Shown here: piece after piece, positions 7,486 through 15,696 of the stretch | Layout: each line of letters begins with the position of its first letter | How positions within the stretch are numbered: position 1 is the first letter of the stretch | NCBI GenBank assembly: GCA_938039295.1 | Contig: CALHUY010000034.1 | Location: 1-42,297, forward strand | Source of the DNA: an uncultured Solobacterium sp. | GTDB lineage: Bacteria > Bacillota_I > Bacilli_A > Erysipelotrichales > Erysipelotrichaceae | DNA: 42,297 nucleotides | Direction: 5' to 3' | Translations under genes and position numbers: made by a program | The notes under the pieces: model-generated | Seen by the model: the letters and a program-made list of their open reading frames with translations, nothing else | What the model was told of the DNA's origin: nothing | Databases searched by the model: none

Positions 7486-10400
7486 TTATTCAGAAGTTTC
7501 TTCGTCTTGAACTCTCTTCTTGAATAAGAGTCTCTTATAACGCTTTTCAGCATCCTTACGAGCCTTCTCGAATAACTTATCTGCTTCTTCTTGGCCTAAT
7601 ACCTTAGGTAAGTTGAAGTAACGAGCCTCGTTGAGTAAGAACTCTGTGAACTTGGAGAAGTCTGGAGTACGAGAGTCAATCTGTAATGGCTTCTCAAGTC
7701 TTGGGTCAAAGCGGTATAGAACTGTGTAACCACAAGCAACCGCATTCTTCTGAACGTTAGGCATGTTAGTCAATCCACCCTTAATACCGTGCTCTAAGCA
7801 TGGTGAGTAAGCGATGATAATTGATGGTCCCTTGTAACTTTCAGCTTCCTTGAATGCCTTAATTGTCTGTGACTGGTTAGCACCCATAGATACCTGTGCA
7901 ACATAAGCTGTACCGTATTCCATGAAGATCTGACCGATATCCTTCTTAGCACCTTGCTTACCACCGGAAGCAAACTTCGCGATAGATGAAGCCTGAGATG
8001 ACTTAGAAGATTGTCCACCTGTGTTAGAGTAAACTTCAGTATCAAGTACTAATACGTTTACGTCTAGGTTATTAGCCATTACGTGGTCTAATCCACCGTA
8101 GCCAATATCGTAAGCCCATCCGTCACCACCGATGATCCAAACAGACTTAGAAACAAGATCTCTTTCAAGTTTGAGTAATTCCTTAACCTCTTGGTTAGAA
8201 GAAGCCTTAACCTGTTCAACTAACTTGTTAACGATTGTTCTTTGAACATCACGGTCATCATTAGCAGCGATATAAGCTTCAAATGATGCCTTCAAGTCAG
8301 CTTCAACCTTATCAAGGTTGTCTTCCATAATCTTGAGGATACGAGCACTCTTGTATGACTGAGCAATTGCCATACCATAACCGTATTCAGCGTTATCTTC
8401 GAATAATGAGTTAGCCCAAGCAACACCTTCACCATTTTCATCCTGTACGAATGGGTTTGTTGGAGTAGCAGAGCAGTAAATCATTGAGCAACCTGTAGCA
8501 TTAGCAACTAACATATCGTTACCGAATAACTGAGAAGCTAAACGGTAGTAAGGAGCTTCACCACATCCTGGGCAGCAACCAGATACTTCGAAGTAAGGCT
8601 TCATCAAGGAGATACCACCTTCAGTATTGTTGTTACCAAATTCCTTCTTATATGTTGTGTGCTTGTATAGATAATCAGCTACTGGCTCTTGACCTAACTG
8701 AGTCTTAACGTCAGCTGGTGATAATGCCTTAGTAGGACATACTGTAATACATACACCACAGCCTACACAGTTCTGTGTAGAAACTTGGATTCTGAACTTG
8801 AGGTTAGCTTCCTTAGCTCCTTTATATGCAGGAGAAGGATCCTTCAATGTTAATTCAACGTTGTTTTCAGCAGCAATCTTCTGTGCTGTAGCAACTTCTT
8901 CTTCATTCATTAAGAATGAGCGGATTGTAGCGTGAGGACATGCAAATCCACACTTACCACACTGGATACACTTTTCAGCTTCCCATTCAGGAACGAGTGT
9001 TGCGATTGTTCTCTTTTCCTTAAATGCAACGTTAGGGTTTAATGTACCATCTGTTACACCGAAGTTTAAGAATGAAGATACTGGCATATCCTGACCCTGT
9101 AGGTGGTTAATTGGTGTTACGAATTCATCAAAGAATGCATCACCAGTTGAACCCTTAACAGACTTATCAAATTGTAAGTCAGCCCATGCTGGATCTACAG
9201 CTACTTCAACGATTCCTGAAGCACCTGTTTCGATAGCTAAGATATTCTTATCTACAACATCCTGACCCTTACGAGCATATGTATGACGAGCAGAATCCTT
9301 CATTAATTCTAAGGATGTGCTATATGGCATAATCTGTTCATTTAGACGGAAGAATGCTGCCTGTAAGATTGTATTTGTGAAACGTCCCATTCCTGTATCT
9401 TGGGCAATCTTAGTTGCGTTAATGATATAGAACTTCGCATGACGTCTAGCAAGTCTTGCTAAGATACGGTTAGGTAATCTATCTGCAATCTCTTCTGCAG
9501 GGATAGTTGTATTAAGTAAGAATGTTCCGCCTTCCTTAAGGTCACGAACCATATCAAACTGGAAGCAGTAACTATCTAATGAACAAGAGATAAAGTCAGC
9601 CTTATCAATGTAGTATGGGCTGTGAATTGGACTCTTACCAAATCTTAAGTGAGAACGAGTTACACCACCAGACTTCTTTGAGTCATATGCAAAGTAAGCC
9701 TGTGAGTAAAGATCTGTATTATTACCAATGATCTTAACTGTTGACTTGTTAGCACCAACAGTACCATCAGAACCTAAACCATAGAAAATACATGATGTAT
9801 AGTCTGCATCAACTGTAATATCAATTGGTTCAATAGAAAGATTTGTAACGTCATCTTCAATACCAAGTGTGAACTCTTCCTTTGGAGAATCCTTCTTTAA
9901 TTCTTCAAATAAGCCATTGATATGAGATGGGTTTGTATCCTTAGAAGATAGACCATAACGTCCACCGATAATTGTAAGATCCTTAAGATCACGTAAAGCA
10001 TATACAACATCTAAGAATAATGGTTCACGAGCACCCTGTTCCTTTGTACGGTCTAATACAGCAATCTTCTTAACAGTTGCTGGAAGAACAGACTTCAAGA
10101 ATTCAACAGAGAATGGGCGGTATAAGTAAACTTTAATTAAACCTACTTTTTCACCTCTCTTAACGAGTGTGTTAATTGTTTCTGTAATTGTATCTGTTAC
10201 AGAACCCATAGCGATAATGATACGTTCAGCATCAGGAGCACCTACATATGTAAATGGTGCATAGTGACGTCCTGTATGCTCAGAAATCTTCTTCATATAA
10301 TCAGCTACTACAGCTGGAATATTTGCGAAGTGCTTATTTTGAGCTTCTGCAGCCTGGAAGAAGATATCATCGTTCTGTGTACCACCACGAACAACTGGGT

Positions 10401-11049
10401 TTGTGTGTGGGTTTAGTGCTAATGCACGGAACTCTTCTAACTTCTCTTGGTTGATTAAGCTTCTTAAGTAGTCATAGTCCATCACTTCAATCTTATCGAT
10501 TTCGTGTGATGTACGGAAACCATCAAAGAAATGCATTACTGGTACACGTTGGTCAATTGCGACTAGGTGTGCAACACCAGCAAGATCCATACAGTCCTGT
10601 ACGGAGTGGGAACACATCTGAACAATACCTGTTTGGCGACAAGCATAAATATCAGAGTGATCACCGAAGATACTTAATGTGTGTGTAGCTAAAGTACGAG
10701 CTGCTACGTGGATAACTCCTGGTAACATTTCACCCTTTAACTTGTAAATATTTGGGATCATTAATAATAGACCCTGTGAAGCTGTAAATGTTGTAGCTAA
10801 AGAACCAGCCTGTAATGCACCGTGAATTGCTCCGGCAGCACCACCTTCAGACTGCATTTCCACAACCTTAACACGATCTCCAAACACGTTCTGACGACCT
10901 GCTGTCGACCATGCATCAACATTTTCCGCCATTGGCGATGACGGTGTAATTGGATAAATACCGGCTACTTCCGTAAAAGCATACGCGGCGTGGGCAGTTG
11001 CGGTATTACCATCCATAGCTTCGAAAACTTTTTTGTTTTCAGTACTCAT
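7486..11049 (-). CDS. nifJ: pyruvate:ferredoxin (flavodoxin) oxidoreductase
   Basis: Single-chain homodimer-type enzyme that oxidises pyruvate with CoA to acetyl-CoA and CO2, passing electrons to ferredoxin or flavodoxin. The 1187 residues match the usual size. Domains in order: TPP pyrimidine-binding domain with YPITPSSPMAE near residue 33; transketolase-like domain II; the gamma-type domain with GLGSDGTVGANKST near 430; a 2[4Fe-4S] ferredoxin domain with CIQCGKCGFACP and CVGCGVCITVCP (about 690-770); and the TPP pyrophosphate domain with GCCPGCGE and the GDGWAYDIGYGG metal-binding motif near 970. The C-terminus is short and basic. All cluster cysteines are present. AAGGAGG precedes the ATG. 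It is monocistronic, with its own terminator and a long leader. It implies anaerobic pyruvate metabolism. Confidence 0.97.
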   Translation of the reverse strand: MSTENKKVFEAMDGNTATAHAAYAFTEVAGIYPITPSSPMAENVDAWSTAGRQNVFGDRVKVVEMQSEGGAAGAIHGALQAGSLATTFTASQGLLLMIPNIYKLKGEMLPGVIHVAARTLATHTLSIFGDHSDIYACRQTGIVQMCSHSVQDCMDLAGVAHLVAIDQRVPVMHFFDGFRTSHEIDKIEVMDYDYLRSLINQEKLEEFRALALNPHTNPVVRGGTQNDDIFFQAAEAQNKHFANIPAVVADYMKKISEHTGRHYAPFTYVGAPDAERIIIAMGSVTDTITETINTLVKRGEKVGLIKVYLYRPFSVEFLKSVLPATVKKIAVLDRTKEQGAREPLFLDVVYALRDLKDLTIIGGRYGLSSKDTNPSHINGLFEELKKDSPKEEFTLGIEDDVTNLSIEPIDITVDADYTSCIFYGLGSDGTVGANKSTVKIIGNNTDLYSQAYFAYDSKKSGGVTRSHLRFGKSPIHSPYYIDKADFISCSLDSYCFQFDMVRDLKEGGTFLLNTTIPAEEIADRLPNRILARLARRHAKFYIINATKIAQDTGMGRFTNTILQAAFFRLNEQIMPYSTSLELMKDSARHTYARKGQDVVDKNILAIETGASGIVEVAVDPAWADLQFDKSVKGSTGDAFFDEFVTPINHLQGQDMPVSSFLNFGVTDGTLNPNVAFKEKRTIATLVPEWEAEKCIQCGKCGFACPHATIRSFLMNEEEVATAQKIAAENNVELTLKDPSPAYKGAKEANLKFRIQVSTQNCVGCGVCITVCPTKALSPADVKTQLGQEPVADYLYKHTTYKKEFGNNNTEGGISLMKPYFEVSGCCPGCGEAPYYRLASQLFGNDMLVANATGCSMIYCSATPTNPFVQDENGEGVAWANSLFEDNAEYGYGMAIAQSYKSARILKIMEDNLDKVEADLKASFEAYIAANDDRDVQRTIVNKLVEQVKASSNQEVKELLKLERDLVSKSVWIIGGDGWAYDIGYGGLDHVMANNLDVNVLVLDTEVYSNTGGQSSKSSQASSIAKFASGGKQGAKKDIGQIFMEYGTAYVAQVSMGANQSQTIKAFKEAESYKGPSIIIAYSPCLEHGIKGGLTNMPNVQKNAVACGYTVLYRFDPRLEKPLQIDSRTPDFSKFTEFLLNEARYFNLPKVLGQEEADKLFEKARKDAEKRYKRLLFKKRVQDEETSE

Positions 11050-11076
11050 ATGTCCTCCTTCATAATACCTCTTTAT

Positions 11077-11147
11077 ATTATAAAACTAAAACATATGAAA
11101 TAATAGAGATTTGCGCAATAAATACACTATTCTCCACTATTTTTCAA
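11077..11147 (-). promoter_or_regulatory. candidate promoters upstream of pyruvate:ferredoxin oxidoreductase
   Basis: Two candidates on the minus strand. One is a perfect TATAAT at 11077-11082, about 28 bases before the start codon, without a clear -35. The other is TTGAAA (11142-11147) with a 17-bp spacer to TATTTA (11119-11124). The rest of the 208-base gap (11050-11257) is AT-rich and shows no gene. Confidence 0.45.
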
Positions 11148-11235
11148 TGATTTTTTGACAACAAAAAATAATCGACTAACATTGTTTTATAAATAAATTA
11201 TCATTTGTTTATTTCTATGTCACTGTCTACATTAA

Positions 11236-11259
11236 AAAAGAAGTCCTAAGACTTCTTTT
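11236..11259 (-). terminator. terminator overlapping the yneF stop codon
   Basis: AAAAGAAGTC (11236-11245) and GACTTCTTTT (11250-11259) form a perfect 10-bp stem with a 4-base loop. On the minus strand a run of T follows. The stem begins inside the stop codon of yneF. Confidence 0.85.
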
Positions 11260-11467
11260 ATTGATTCATGGATTTCATAACGGAACGAATCTGTGCCTCA
11301 CTTGGCTTACGTCCCATTTGCATAAACATTGCACGAACCATCTTCTCATTGATTGGTGGATTTTCCTTAAGCTGCTTTTCGAAATATTTTCTTGTTAAGA
11401 AGAATGTTACGATTGCGCCGATTAATCCGCCAGCAATGAAGTATCCTAATGAACTCCAAAATTCCAT
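11258..11467 (-). CDS. yneF: YneF family (UPF0154) small membrane protein
   Basis: A 69-residue protein with one N-terminal membrane helix (about residues 5-24, ending in the basic stop-transfer TRKYFEKQ) and a small cytoplasmic helical tail with PPINEKMVRAMFMQMGRKPSEAQ. This arrangement and sequence are diagnostic of the YneF/UPF0154 family of Firmicutes and Mollicutes, whose biochemical role is unknown. GGTGG precedes the start. It has its own promoter (11501-11529) and a terminator fused to its stop codon, so it is a single-gene unit. Confidence 0.88.
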   Translation of the reverse strand: MEFWSSLGYFIAGGLIGAIVTFFLTRKYFEKQLKENPPINEKMVRAMFMQMGRKPSEAQIRSVMKSMNQ

Positions 11468-11500
11468 AAATTACACCACCTATTCTTCATGTACCCTGTT

Positions 11501-11529
11501 ATTTTATCGTGTTTTGTACATGCTTGCAA
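11501..11529 (-). promoter_or_regulatory. yneF promoter
   Basis: Minus strand -35 TTGCAA (11524-11529), 17-bp spacer, -10 TAAAAT (11501-11506), then about 34 bases of leader with GGTGG before the yneF ATG. Confidence 0.6.
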
Positions 11530-11545
11530 CGGCTAAAACAGTGTT

Positions 11546-12127
11546 TTATTTAGCTGCATCTTTTGCAGTTGCCAATTTGATTAAATCAGCGTAGATGTTG
11601 TAAATCTTTTTGTACTGTTCTTCTGTCATTTCTGGATTTACATCGATATCATAGTCTTCCAAAACACCAACGTGGAAATCTACAACTTTACCATCTTTTA
11701 CTGCCATAACATCTGGAATATATAGGGATGTTCCACCCTTTGGATTCTCTAAGTATGTTACGTCGATAAACTCTTCAACCTTTTCACGATACTGCATAAA
11801 CTCTTCATCTGTCTTGTAGAACTTTCTACTTACGTCTACATAGTAGACAGTAACCCCAGCATCTTTTGCAGCTTGATTTAATACTGCAAATGCTTTTTGA
11901 CTATAACGTGAGTCAGGTTTTGCAAACACCATTACACCTGAATATTTATTTTCAAAGAATGTAATAGCGGATGGTAATGAAATCTCCTTAATGGATGGAT
12001 TCTTGTCTGTAATCTCTGTAAACTGTGAGATTGTACCATCTGTTACATAGTCTAATTTGTACTGTTCCTTTGGAGTGCAACCGAGCATGAATGCACATAG
12101 AACAAGCATCATTAACTTCTTCATCAT
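11546..12127 (-). CDS. thioredoxin-like lipoprotein with SxxS in place of CxxC
   Basis: The 193-residue product starts with a lipoprotein signal peptide (MMKKLMMLVLCAFMLGC) with the modified cysteine at residue 17, so it is predicted to be anchored on the outer face of the membrane. The mature part has a thioredoxin-like layout: a hydrophobic strand (SGVMVFAKPD, about 63-72), a helix, the strand VTVYYVDV, and a later IPDVMAVKDGKVVDFHVG strand-turn-strand resembling the cis-proline region. At the active-site position where relatives carry CxxC, this protein reads S73-R-Y-S76, and it has no cysteine other than C11 and C17 in the signal region, so thiol redox chemistry looks lost. GGAGG lies 6 bases before the first ATG. 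It directly follows the 6S-like RNA. The fold is an inference from pattern; function unknown. Confidence 0.7.
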   Translation of the reverse strand: MMKKLMMLVLCAFMLGCTPKEQYKLDYVTDGTISQFTEITDKNPSIKEISLPSAITFFENKYSGVMVFAKPDSRYSQKAFAVLNQAAKDAGVTVYYVDVSRKFYKTDEEFMQYREKVEEFIDVTYLENPKGGTSLYIPDVMAVKDGKVVDFHVGVLEDYDIDVNPEMTEEQYKKIYNIYADLIKLATAKDAAK

Positions 12128-12159
12128 TGAATTCCTCCTTCAACAACTTCTATTTTATC

Positions 12160-12186
12160 AAAAAAAGTCAGTTTGATAACTGACTT
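12160..12186 (-). terminator. terminator of the 6S-like RNA
   Basis: On the minus strand AAGTCAG (12180-12186) pairs with CTGACTT (12165-12171) around an 8-base loop, followed by a run of T (about 12160-12166). It lies between the 6S-like RNA and the lipoprotein ribosome site. Confidence 0.8.
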
Positions 12187-12347
12187 AATCTAAACTTAAG
12201 ACCGAAGGTAGATATAGTTCCCTCTTCTGTAGAGGTGGGTACTCTTGGTAAAACTTCTGGATCCTCGCTCGTAACGAGTTTTCACTCCATCTTACGCAAT
12301 CAGAATTCCCTTATATCATATTGTAGGAAAAATATGTTCCCTCCGGC
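12160..12347 (-). ncRNA. ssrS: 6S RNA
   Basis: A transcript of about 188 nt is delimited by an extended -10 promoter (12354-12362) and a hairpin-plus-T-run terminator. 6S RNA mimics an open promoter and binds the sigma-A RNA polymerase holoenzyme in stationary phase. The 5' segment CCGGAGG (12340-12346) can pair with the 3' segment CCTTCGG (12202-12208) as a closing stem. Inside lie partly paired segments and a local hairpin (CTCG-TTA-CGAG near 12264-12274), as expected of a long, bulged rod. It lies directly downstream of aspS, as the 6S-1 gene bsrA does in B. subtilis (aspS-yrvM gap). That context is the main reason for the call. No open reading frame fits. It could instead be a cis-acting leader of the lipoprotein gene, which I consider less likely. 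Confidence 0.72.
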
Positions 12348-12372
12348 ACATGTATTATAGCACCAGAGGGAA
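12337..12372 (-). terminator. probable aspS terminator enclosing the 6S promoter
   Basis: On the minus strand TTCCCTCTGG (12363-12372) and CCGGAGGGAA (12337-12346) pair over 10 positions with one G-U, followed by CATATTTTTCC. It begins 22 bases after the aspS stop. The loop contains the 6S -10 element, and the downstream arm is also the 5' closing strand of the 6S RNA. Confidence 0.6.
12354..12362 (-). promoter_or_regulatory. extended -10 promoter of the 6S-like RNA
   Basis: TGCTATAAT on the minus strand, a perfect -10 with TGn extension. The hexamer at the -35 position (CTGTTC) is poor. The element lies in the 16-base loop between the arms of an inverted repeat (12337-12346 and 12363-12372). 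Confidence 0.65.
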
Positions 12373-12394
12373 ATAAGAACAGTCTTGACACTTT

Positions 12395-14152
12395 TTATTT
12401 TTCTTGCTTAGAAATTTCGATACCTAAAATATCTAATTGTTTCTTATCAACAACATTTGGCGCCTCACTCATGAGATCAAAGGAACTATTTGTTGTTGGG
12501 AACGCTACTACATCACGGATGTTATCTGTACCAGCTAATACCATAATTAAACGTTCTAAACCAATACCTACACCACCGTGTGGAGGTGTTCCATAACGGA
12601 AAGAATCTAAGAAGAAACCAAAGCGAGCCTTCGCATCTTCTAGTGAAAGTCCAATCGCTTCAAATACCTTAGCCTGTAATTCTTGGCTATGAATTCGAAT
12701 CGAACCAGATAATAGTTCATATCCATTTAATACTAGGTCATAGGCACGTGAAGAAACATGTCCTGGATCTGTAAATAGTTTATCCACATCTTCTTCCTTT
12801 GGTGCTGTAAATGGATGGTGTGCTGCTACCCAGCGCTCATCTTCTTCACTGTACTCAAACATTGGGAAGTCAGTTACCCAAAGGAACTTATATGTAGCTT
12901 CACTTGGGATAAGATTCAACTCATGACCTAAACGAACACGTAGTGCACCTAAAGATGCTTGTACGATTCTTGCACTATCCGCAATCACGAGTACTAAGTC
13001 ATTATTGACAAGACCTAGCTTCTCTACTAGCTTCGCCTTTTCTTCCTCACTTAATACCTTAGCGATAGAACCTGTTAAAACATCATTTTCCATCTTGAGG
13101 TATGCAAGTGCCTTTGCTTTAAAGCCATGTTTTACAAAGTCTTGTAATTGATCTAGCCCCTTACGACTATACTTATCTGCCGCATTTTCAAACTTGACAC
13201 AGTTGATGATTCCACCATTTTCAATAGTATTCTTGAATACCTGGAATTCTGTATTTTCAAATACAGCAGTAATATCCTGAATTTCATTACCAAAGCGCAT
13301 ATCTGGCTTATCTGTACCAAAGCGTCTCATACATTCTGCCCATGGTACACGTACAAAATGATCTTCTAATGTATAGTTCTTTGTTTCCTTGAAGATGTTT
13401 TGCATTAAGTCTTCAACAACCGCAAAAATTGTATCTTCATCACCAAAGCTCATTTCAATATCAATCTGTGTAAATTCAGGCTGACGGTCTGCACGTAAGT
13501 CTTCATCTCTAAAACATCTAGCAATCTGGAAGTACTTTTCCATACCACCAATCATCAATAACTGCTTATAAATCTGTGGTGATTGTGGAAGTGCCCAGAA
13601 CTTACCGTTATAAATACGAGATGGTACTAGGTAGTCACGTGCACCTTCTGGTGTACTTCTGGCTAGAATTGGTGTTTCAATTTCCACGAAACCTTGTTTA
13701 TCCAACACATTTCTAGCAACCATGCATACCTTATGACGCAAAATCATATTCTGCTGTAATACAGAACGACGTAAATCAAGATAACGATATTTCAAACGTG
13801 TATCTTCACTTGTGTCAGTATCATCCGCAATGGTAATAGGTGCTGTTTCTGCACTGTTAACGATGTTAACGGACTCAACATGAATTTCAATTTCACCTGT
13901 AGCAATCTTTGGATTAGCATCCTTACGCTTTTCAACTGTACCTGTTACCTGCAAGATATATTCATTACGAACATCCTTGACAGCGTCCGCAATACTTTCA
14001 TCAAATGTCAACTGTACAATACCACTACGGTCACGTAAATCAATAAATACAAGTGATCCTAGGTTACGACGCTTCGCAACCCAACCAACTAACGTAACTT
14101 TTTCGCCAGCATTCGCTAAGCGTAAAGTACCATTTTCATGTGTTCTTTCCAT
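12395..14152 (-). CDS. aspS: aspartyl-tRNA synthetase
   Basis: Charges tRNA-Asp in the cytoplasm. The 585-residue class IIb synthetase has an N-terminal OB anticodon-binding domain (about 1-110, with GWVAKRRNLGSLVFIDLRDRSG), the catalytic core with motif 2 (RCFRDEDLRADRQPEFTQ, about residue 210), the bacterial-type GAD insertion (about 280-410), and motif 3 GIGLERLIMVLAG near the end. Length agrees with bacterial AspRS (580-595). Its ATG shares one base with the TAA of hisS (TAATG), so translation is probably coupled. It is the second gene of the T-box-controlled hisS-aspS operon. I cannot decide from sequence alone whether it is Asp-specific or also charges tRNA-Asn. Confidence 0.97.
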   Translation of the reverse strand: MERTHENGTLRLANAGEKVTLVGWVAKRRNLGSLVFIDLRDRSGIVQLTFDESIADAVKDVRNEYILQVTGTVEKRKDANPKIATGEIEIHVESVNIVNSAETAPITIADDTDTSEDTRLKYRYLDLRRSVLQQNMILRHKVCMVARNVLDKQGFVEIETPILARSTPEGARDYLVPSRIYNGKFWALPQSPQIYKQLLMIGGMEKYFQIARCFRDEDLRADRQPEFTQIDIEMSFGDEDTIFAVVEDLMQNIFKETKNYTLEDHFVRVPWAECMRRFGTDKPDMRFGNEIQDITAVFENTEFQVFKNTIENGGIINCVKFENAADKYSRKGLDQLQDFVKHGFKAKALAYLKMENDVLTGSIAKVLSEEEKAKLVEKLGLVNNDLVLVIADSARIVQASLGALRVRLGHELNLIPSEATYKFLWVTDFPMFEYSEEDERWVAAHHPFTAPKEEDVDKLFTDPGHVSSRAYDLVLNGYELLSGSIRIHSQELQAKVFEAIGLSLEDAKARFGFFLDSFRYGTPPHGGVGIGLERLIMVLAGTDNIRDVVAFPTTNSSFDLMSEAPNVVDKKQLDILGIEISKQEK

Positions 14153-15417
14153 TACTTATTCTCCCATTGTTTGAGTGTCTCTAATAATTCTTCTTGTTTA
14201 ATTGTCACCTGTGATTTATCAGAGATATTTTTTACATTCATTGTATTGTTCTTGACTTCATCTTCACCAAGAATCACTACATATCTTGCATTGTTACGAT
14301 CAACACTCTTAAACTGTGCCTTTAGAGAACGTTGTACAAGATTGGCTTCTGCGCTATATCCTGCATGACGTAACTGCTGTACTGTCTTTAAAACAGACGC
14401 TCCAACATCACCTAAACCGATAACATATACATCGCATTGATTTTCATCCCCAAAGTCATGTCCTTCTTCAGCAGCTAAGTTAATTAAGCGTTCCATACCA
14501 ATCGCAAAACCAATACCAGACATCTCAGGACCACCATAATACTCTACGAAGTGGTCATAACGACCACCCGCAAAGATGGTTGCCTGTGCACCACTATCTG
14601 GTCTTGTAGATACAACTTCAAACACTGTATGTGTATAGTAATCAAGACCTCTTACAAGGTGATCATCAACTTCATATGGAATCTCTAGTGCATCTAAACA
14701 TGCAAGTACACGTTTGAAATATTCCTTGGATTCTTCATTTAAGTAATCCACAAGTTTTGGTGCTGTATGCATGCATTCTTTATCATGGTCTACTTTACAG
14801 TCTAAAATACGTAAAGGATTCTGCTCGTAGCGACGATGACAATCTCCACACAACTCTTCTAGATGTGGTTTAAAGTATTCCTTCAGTGCTGTACGATAAG
14901 CAGTTCTAGATGCATCGTCACCAAGTGTATTGATGCATACCTTAATACTTGAGATACCCATCTGTTTTACAATGTCATATCCTAGTGCAATCGTTTCCGC
15001 ATCTAATTCAGGAGATTTTGCACCGATATTTTCAATACCAAACTGTGTAAACTGTCTCTGTCTTCCCTTTTGTGGACGTTCATGACGGAACATTGCACCA
15101 AGATAGTAGAATCTACCAGGCATCTCCATTGAGCCATATAACTTATGTTGATTGAATGCACGGATAACACCTGCAGTCCCTTCTGGTCTTAACGTATAGG
15201 AATGTGTACCCAAGTCAAATGTGTACATCTCCTTATTTACCATATCACTGGAGTCGTTTTCACGTTTGAATACTTTTGTTTCTTCAAAGTATGGTGTACG
15301 AATCTCACGGTAACGATAACGCTTCGTCGTTTCACGAATGACCTCTTCTGCGTGATGCCAACGATTCATCTCATCTGGTAAAATGTCGTAAGTTCCTCGT
15401 GGTGTTTGATAACTCAT
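14152..15417 (-). CDS. hisS: histidyl-tRNA synthetase
   Basis: Charges tRNA-His. The 421-residue class IIa enzyme shows motif 1 (RTPYFEETKVFKR, about 40-52), motif 2 (YYLGAMFRHERPQKGRQRQF, about 104-123), the HisRS-specific LVRGLDYYTHTVFE (about 258-271) and motif 3 (GIGFAIGMERL), followed by the C-terminal anticodon-binding domain. Length is standard. AAAGGAGG precedes the ATG. It is the first gene of a two-gene operon with aspS, behind a T-box leader with its own sigma-A promoter. Confidence 0.97.
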   Translation of the reverse strand: MSYQTPRGTYDILPDEMNRWHHAEEVIRETTKRYRYREIRTPYFEETKVFKRENDSSDMVNKEMYTFDLGTHSYTLRPEGTAGVIRAFNQHKLYGSMEMPGRFYYLGAMFRHERPQKGRQRQFTQFGIENIGAKSPELDAETIALGYDIVKQMGISSIKVCINTLGDDASRTAYRTALKEYFKPHLEELCGDCHRRYEQNPLRILDCKVDHDKECMHTAPKLVDYLNEESKEYFKRVLACLDALEIPYEVDDHLVRGLDYYTHTVFEVVSTRPDSGAQATIFAGGRYDHFVEYYGGPEMSGIGFAIGMERLINLAAEEGHDFGDENQCDVYVIGLGDVGASVLKTVQQLRHAGYSAEANLVQRSLKAQFKSVDRNNARYVVILGEDEVKNNTMNVKNISDKSQVTIKQEELLETLKQWENK

Positions 15418-15445
15418 AGTTCTTTCCTCCTTTAAACAAATATAA

Positions 15446-15654
15446 AAGCGTCCCTATCCAAGGACGCTTTGTGCGCGGTACCACCTTAGTTCATGATTTC
15501 TCATGCGCTCTTTCCGTAACGTGGAATACGTTTATCCCTACTAATTTCAGGATATCTTCTCCAGAGTGTCAATCCTGTAAGAATCCGCCAATGCTTGCAC
15601 CATACCATTGTCGCTCTATCGTTTTCTAACAAGAACTCTCTTTCTTTGAATTTA
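15446..15654 (-). promoter_or_regulatory. T-box riboswitch leader of hisS-aspS
   Basis: The T-box core AAGGTGGTACCGCGC is on the minus strand at 15474-15488 and is followed by a terminator stem. Stem I is recognisable: AGAGT (15636-15640) pairs with ACTCT (15564-15568), enclosing a distal hairpin with CAATG/CATTG arms. Immediately 5' of the closing strand the specifier region reads GACAC (15567-15571), containing GAC (Asp) followed by A and, overlapping, CAC (His). Uncharged tRNA pairs with the specifier and the T-box bulge and favours antitermination, raising expression when charging is low. The leader runs from just after the promoter to about 30 bases before hisS. Confidence 0.93.
15447..15470 (-). 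terminator. T-box-controlled terminator
   Basis: On the minus strand AAGCGTCC (15463-15470) pairs with GGACGCTT (15447-15454) around an 8-base loop, followed by TTATATTTG. It competes with the antiterminator formed by the T-box sequence. Confidence 0.88.
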
Positions 15655-15660
15655 GTTGTA

Positions 15661-15689
15661 TTATAGCCTTTACGCTTACTTTTCTCAAG
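15661..15689 (-). promoter_or_regulatory. promoter of the hisS-aspS T-box operon
   Basis: Minus strand -35 TTGAGA (15684-15689), 17-bp spacer, perfect -10 TATAAT (15661-15666). It lies just after the rel stop codon and about 20 bases before the recognisable stem I. Confidence 0.8.
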
Positions 15690-15696
15690 TGCTTTC

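Noticed and set aside
10254..10688. Plus-strand open frames antisense to pyruvate:ferredoxin oxidoreductase
   Set aside because: Shadow frames of a long conserved gene, without ribosome sites or domains.
11268..11594. A 108-codon plus-strand open frame over yneF and its promoter
   Set aside because: It is antisense to yneF and covers that gene's promoter and the lipoprotein end. No ribosome site or protein signature.
12187..12347. A second T-box in the aspS-lipoprotein gap, suggested by GGTGGGTAC-like bases
   Set aside because: The bases are on the wrong strand for the minus-strand genes and the TGGnACCGCG core is absent. A 6S-like RNA explains the structure and location better.
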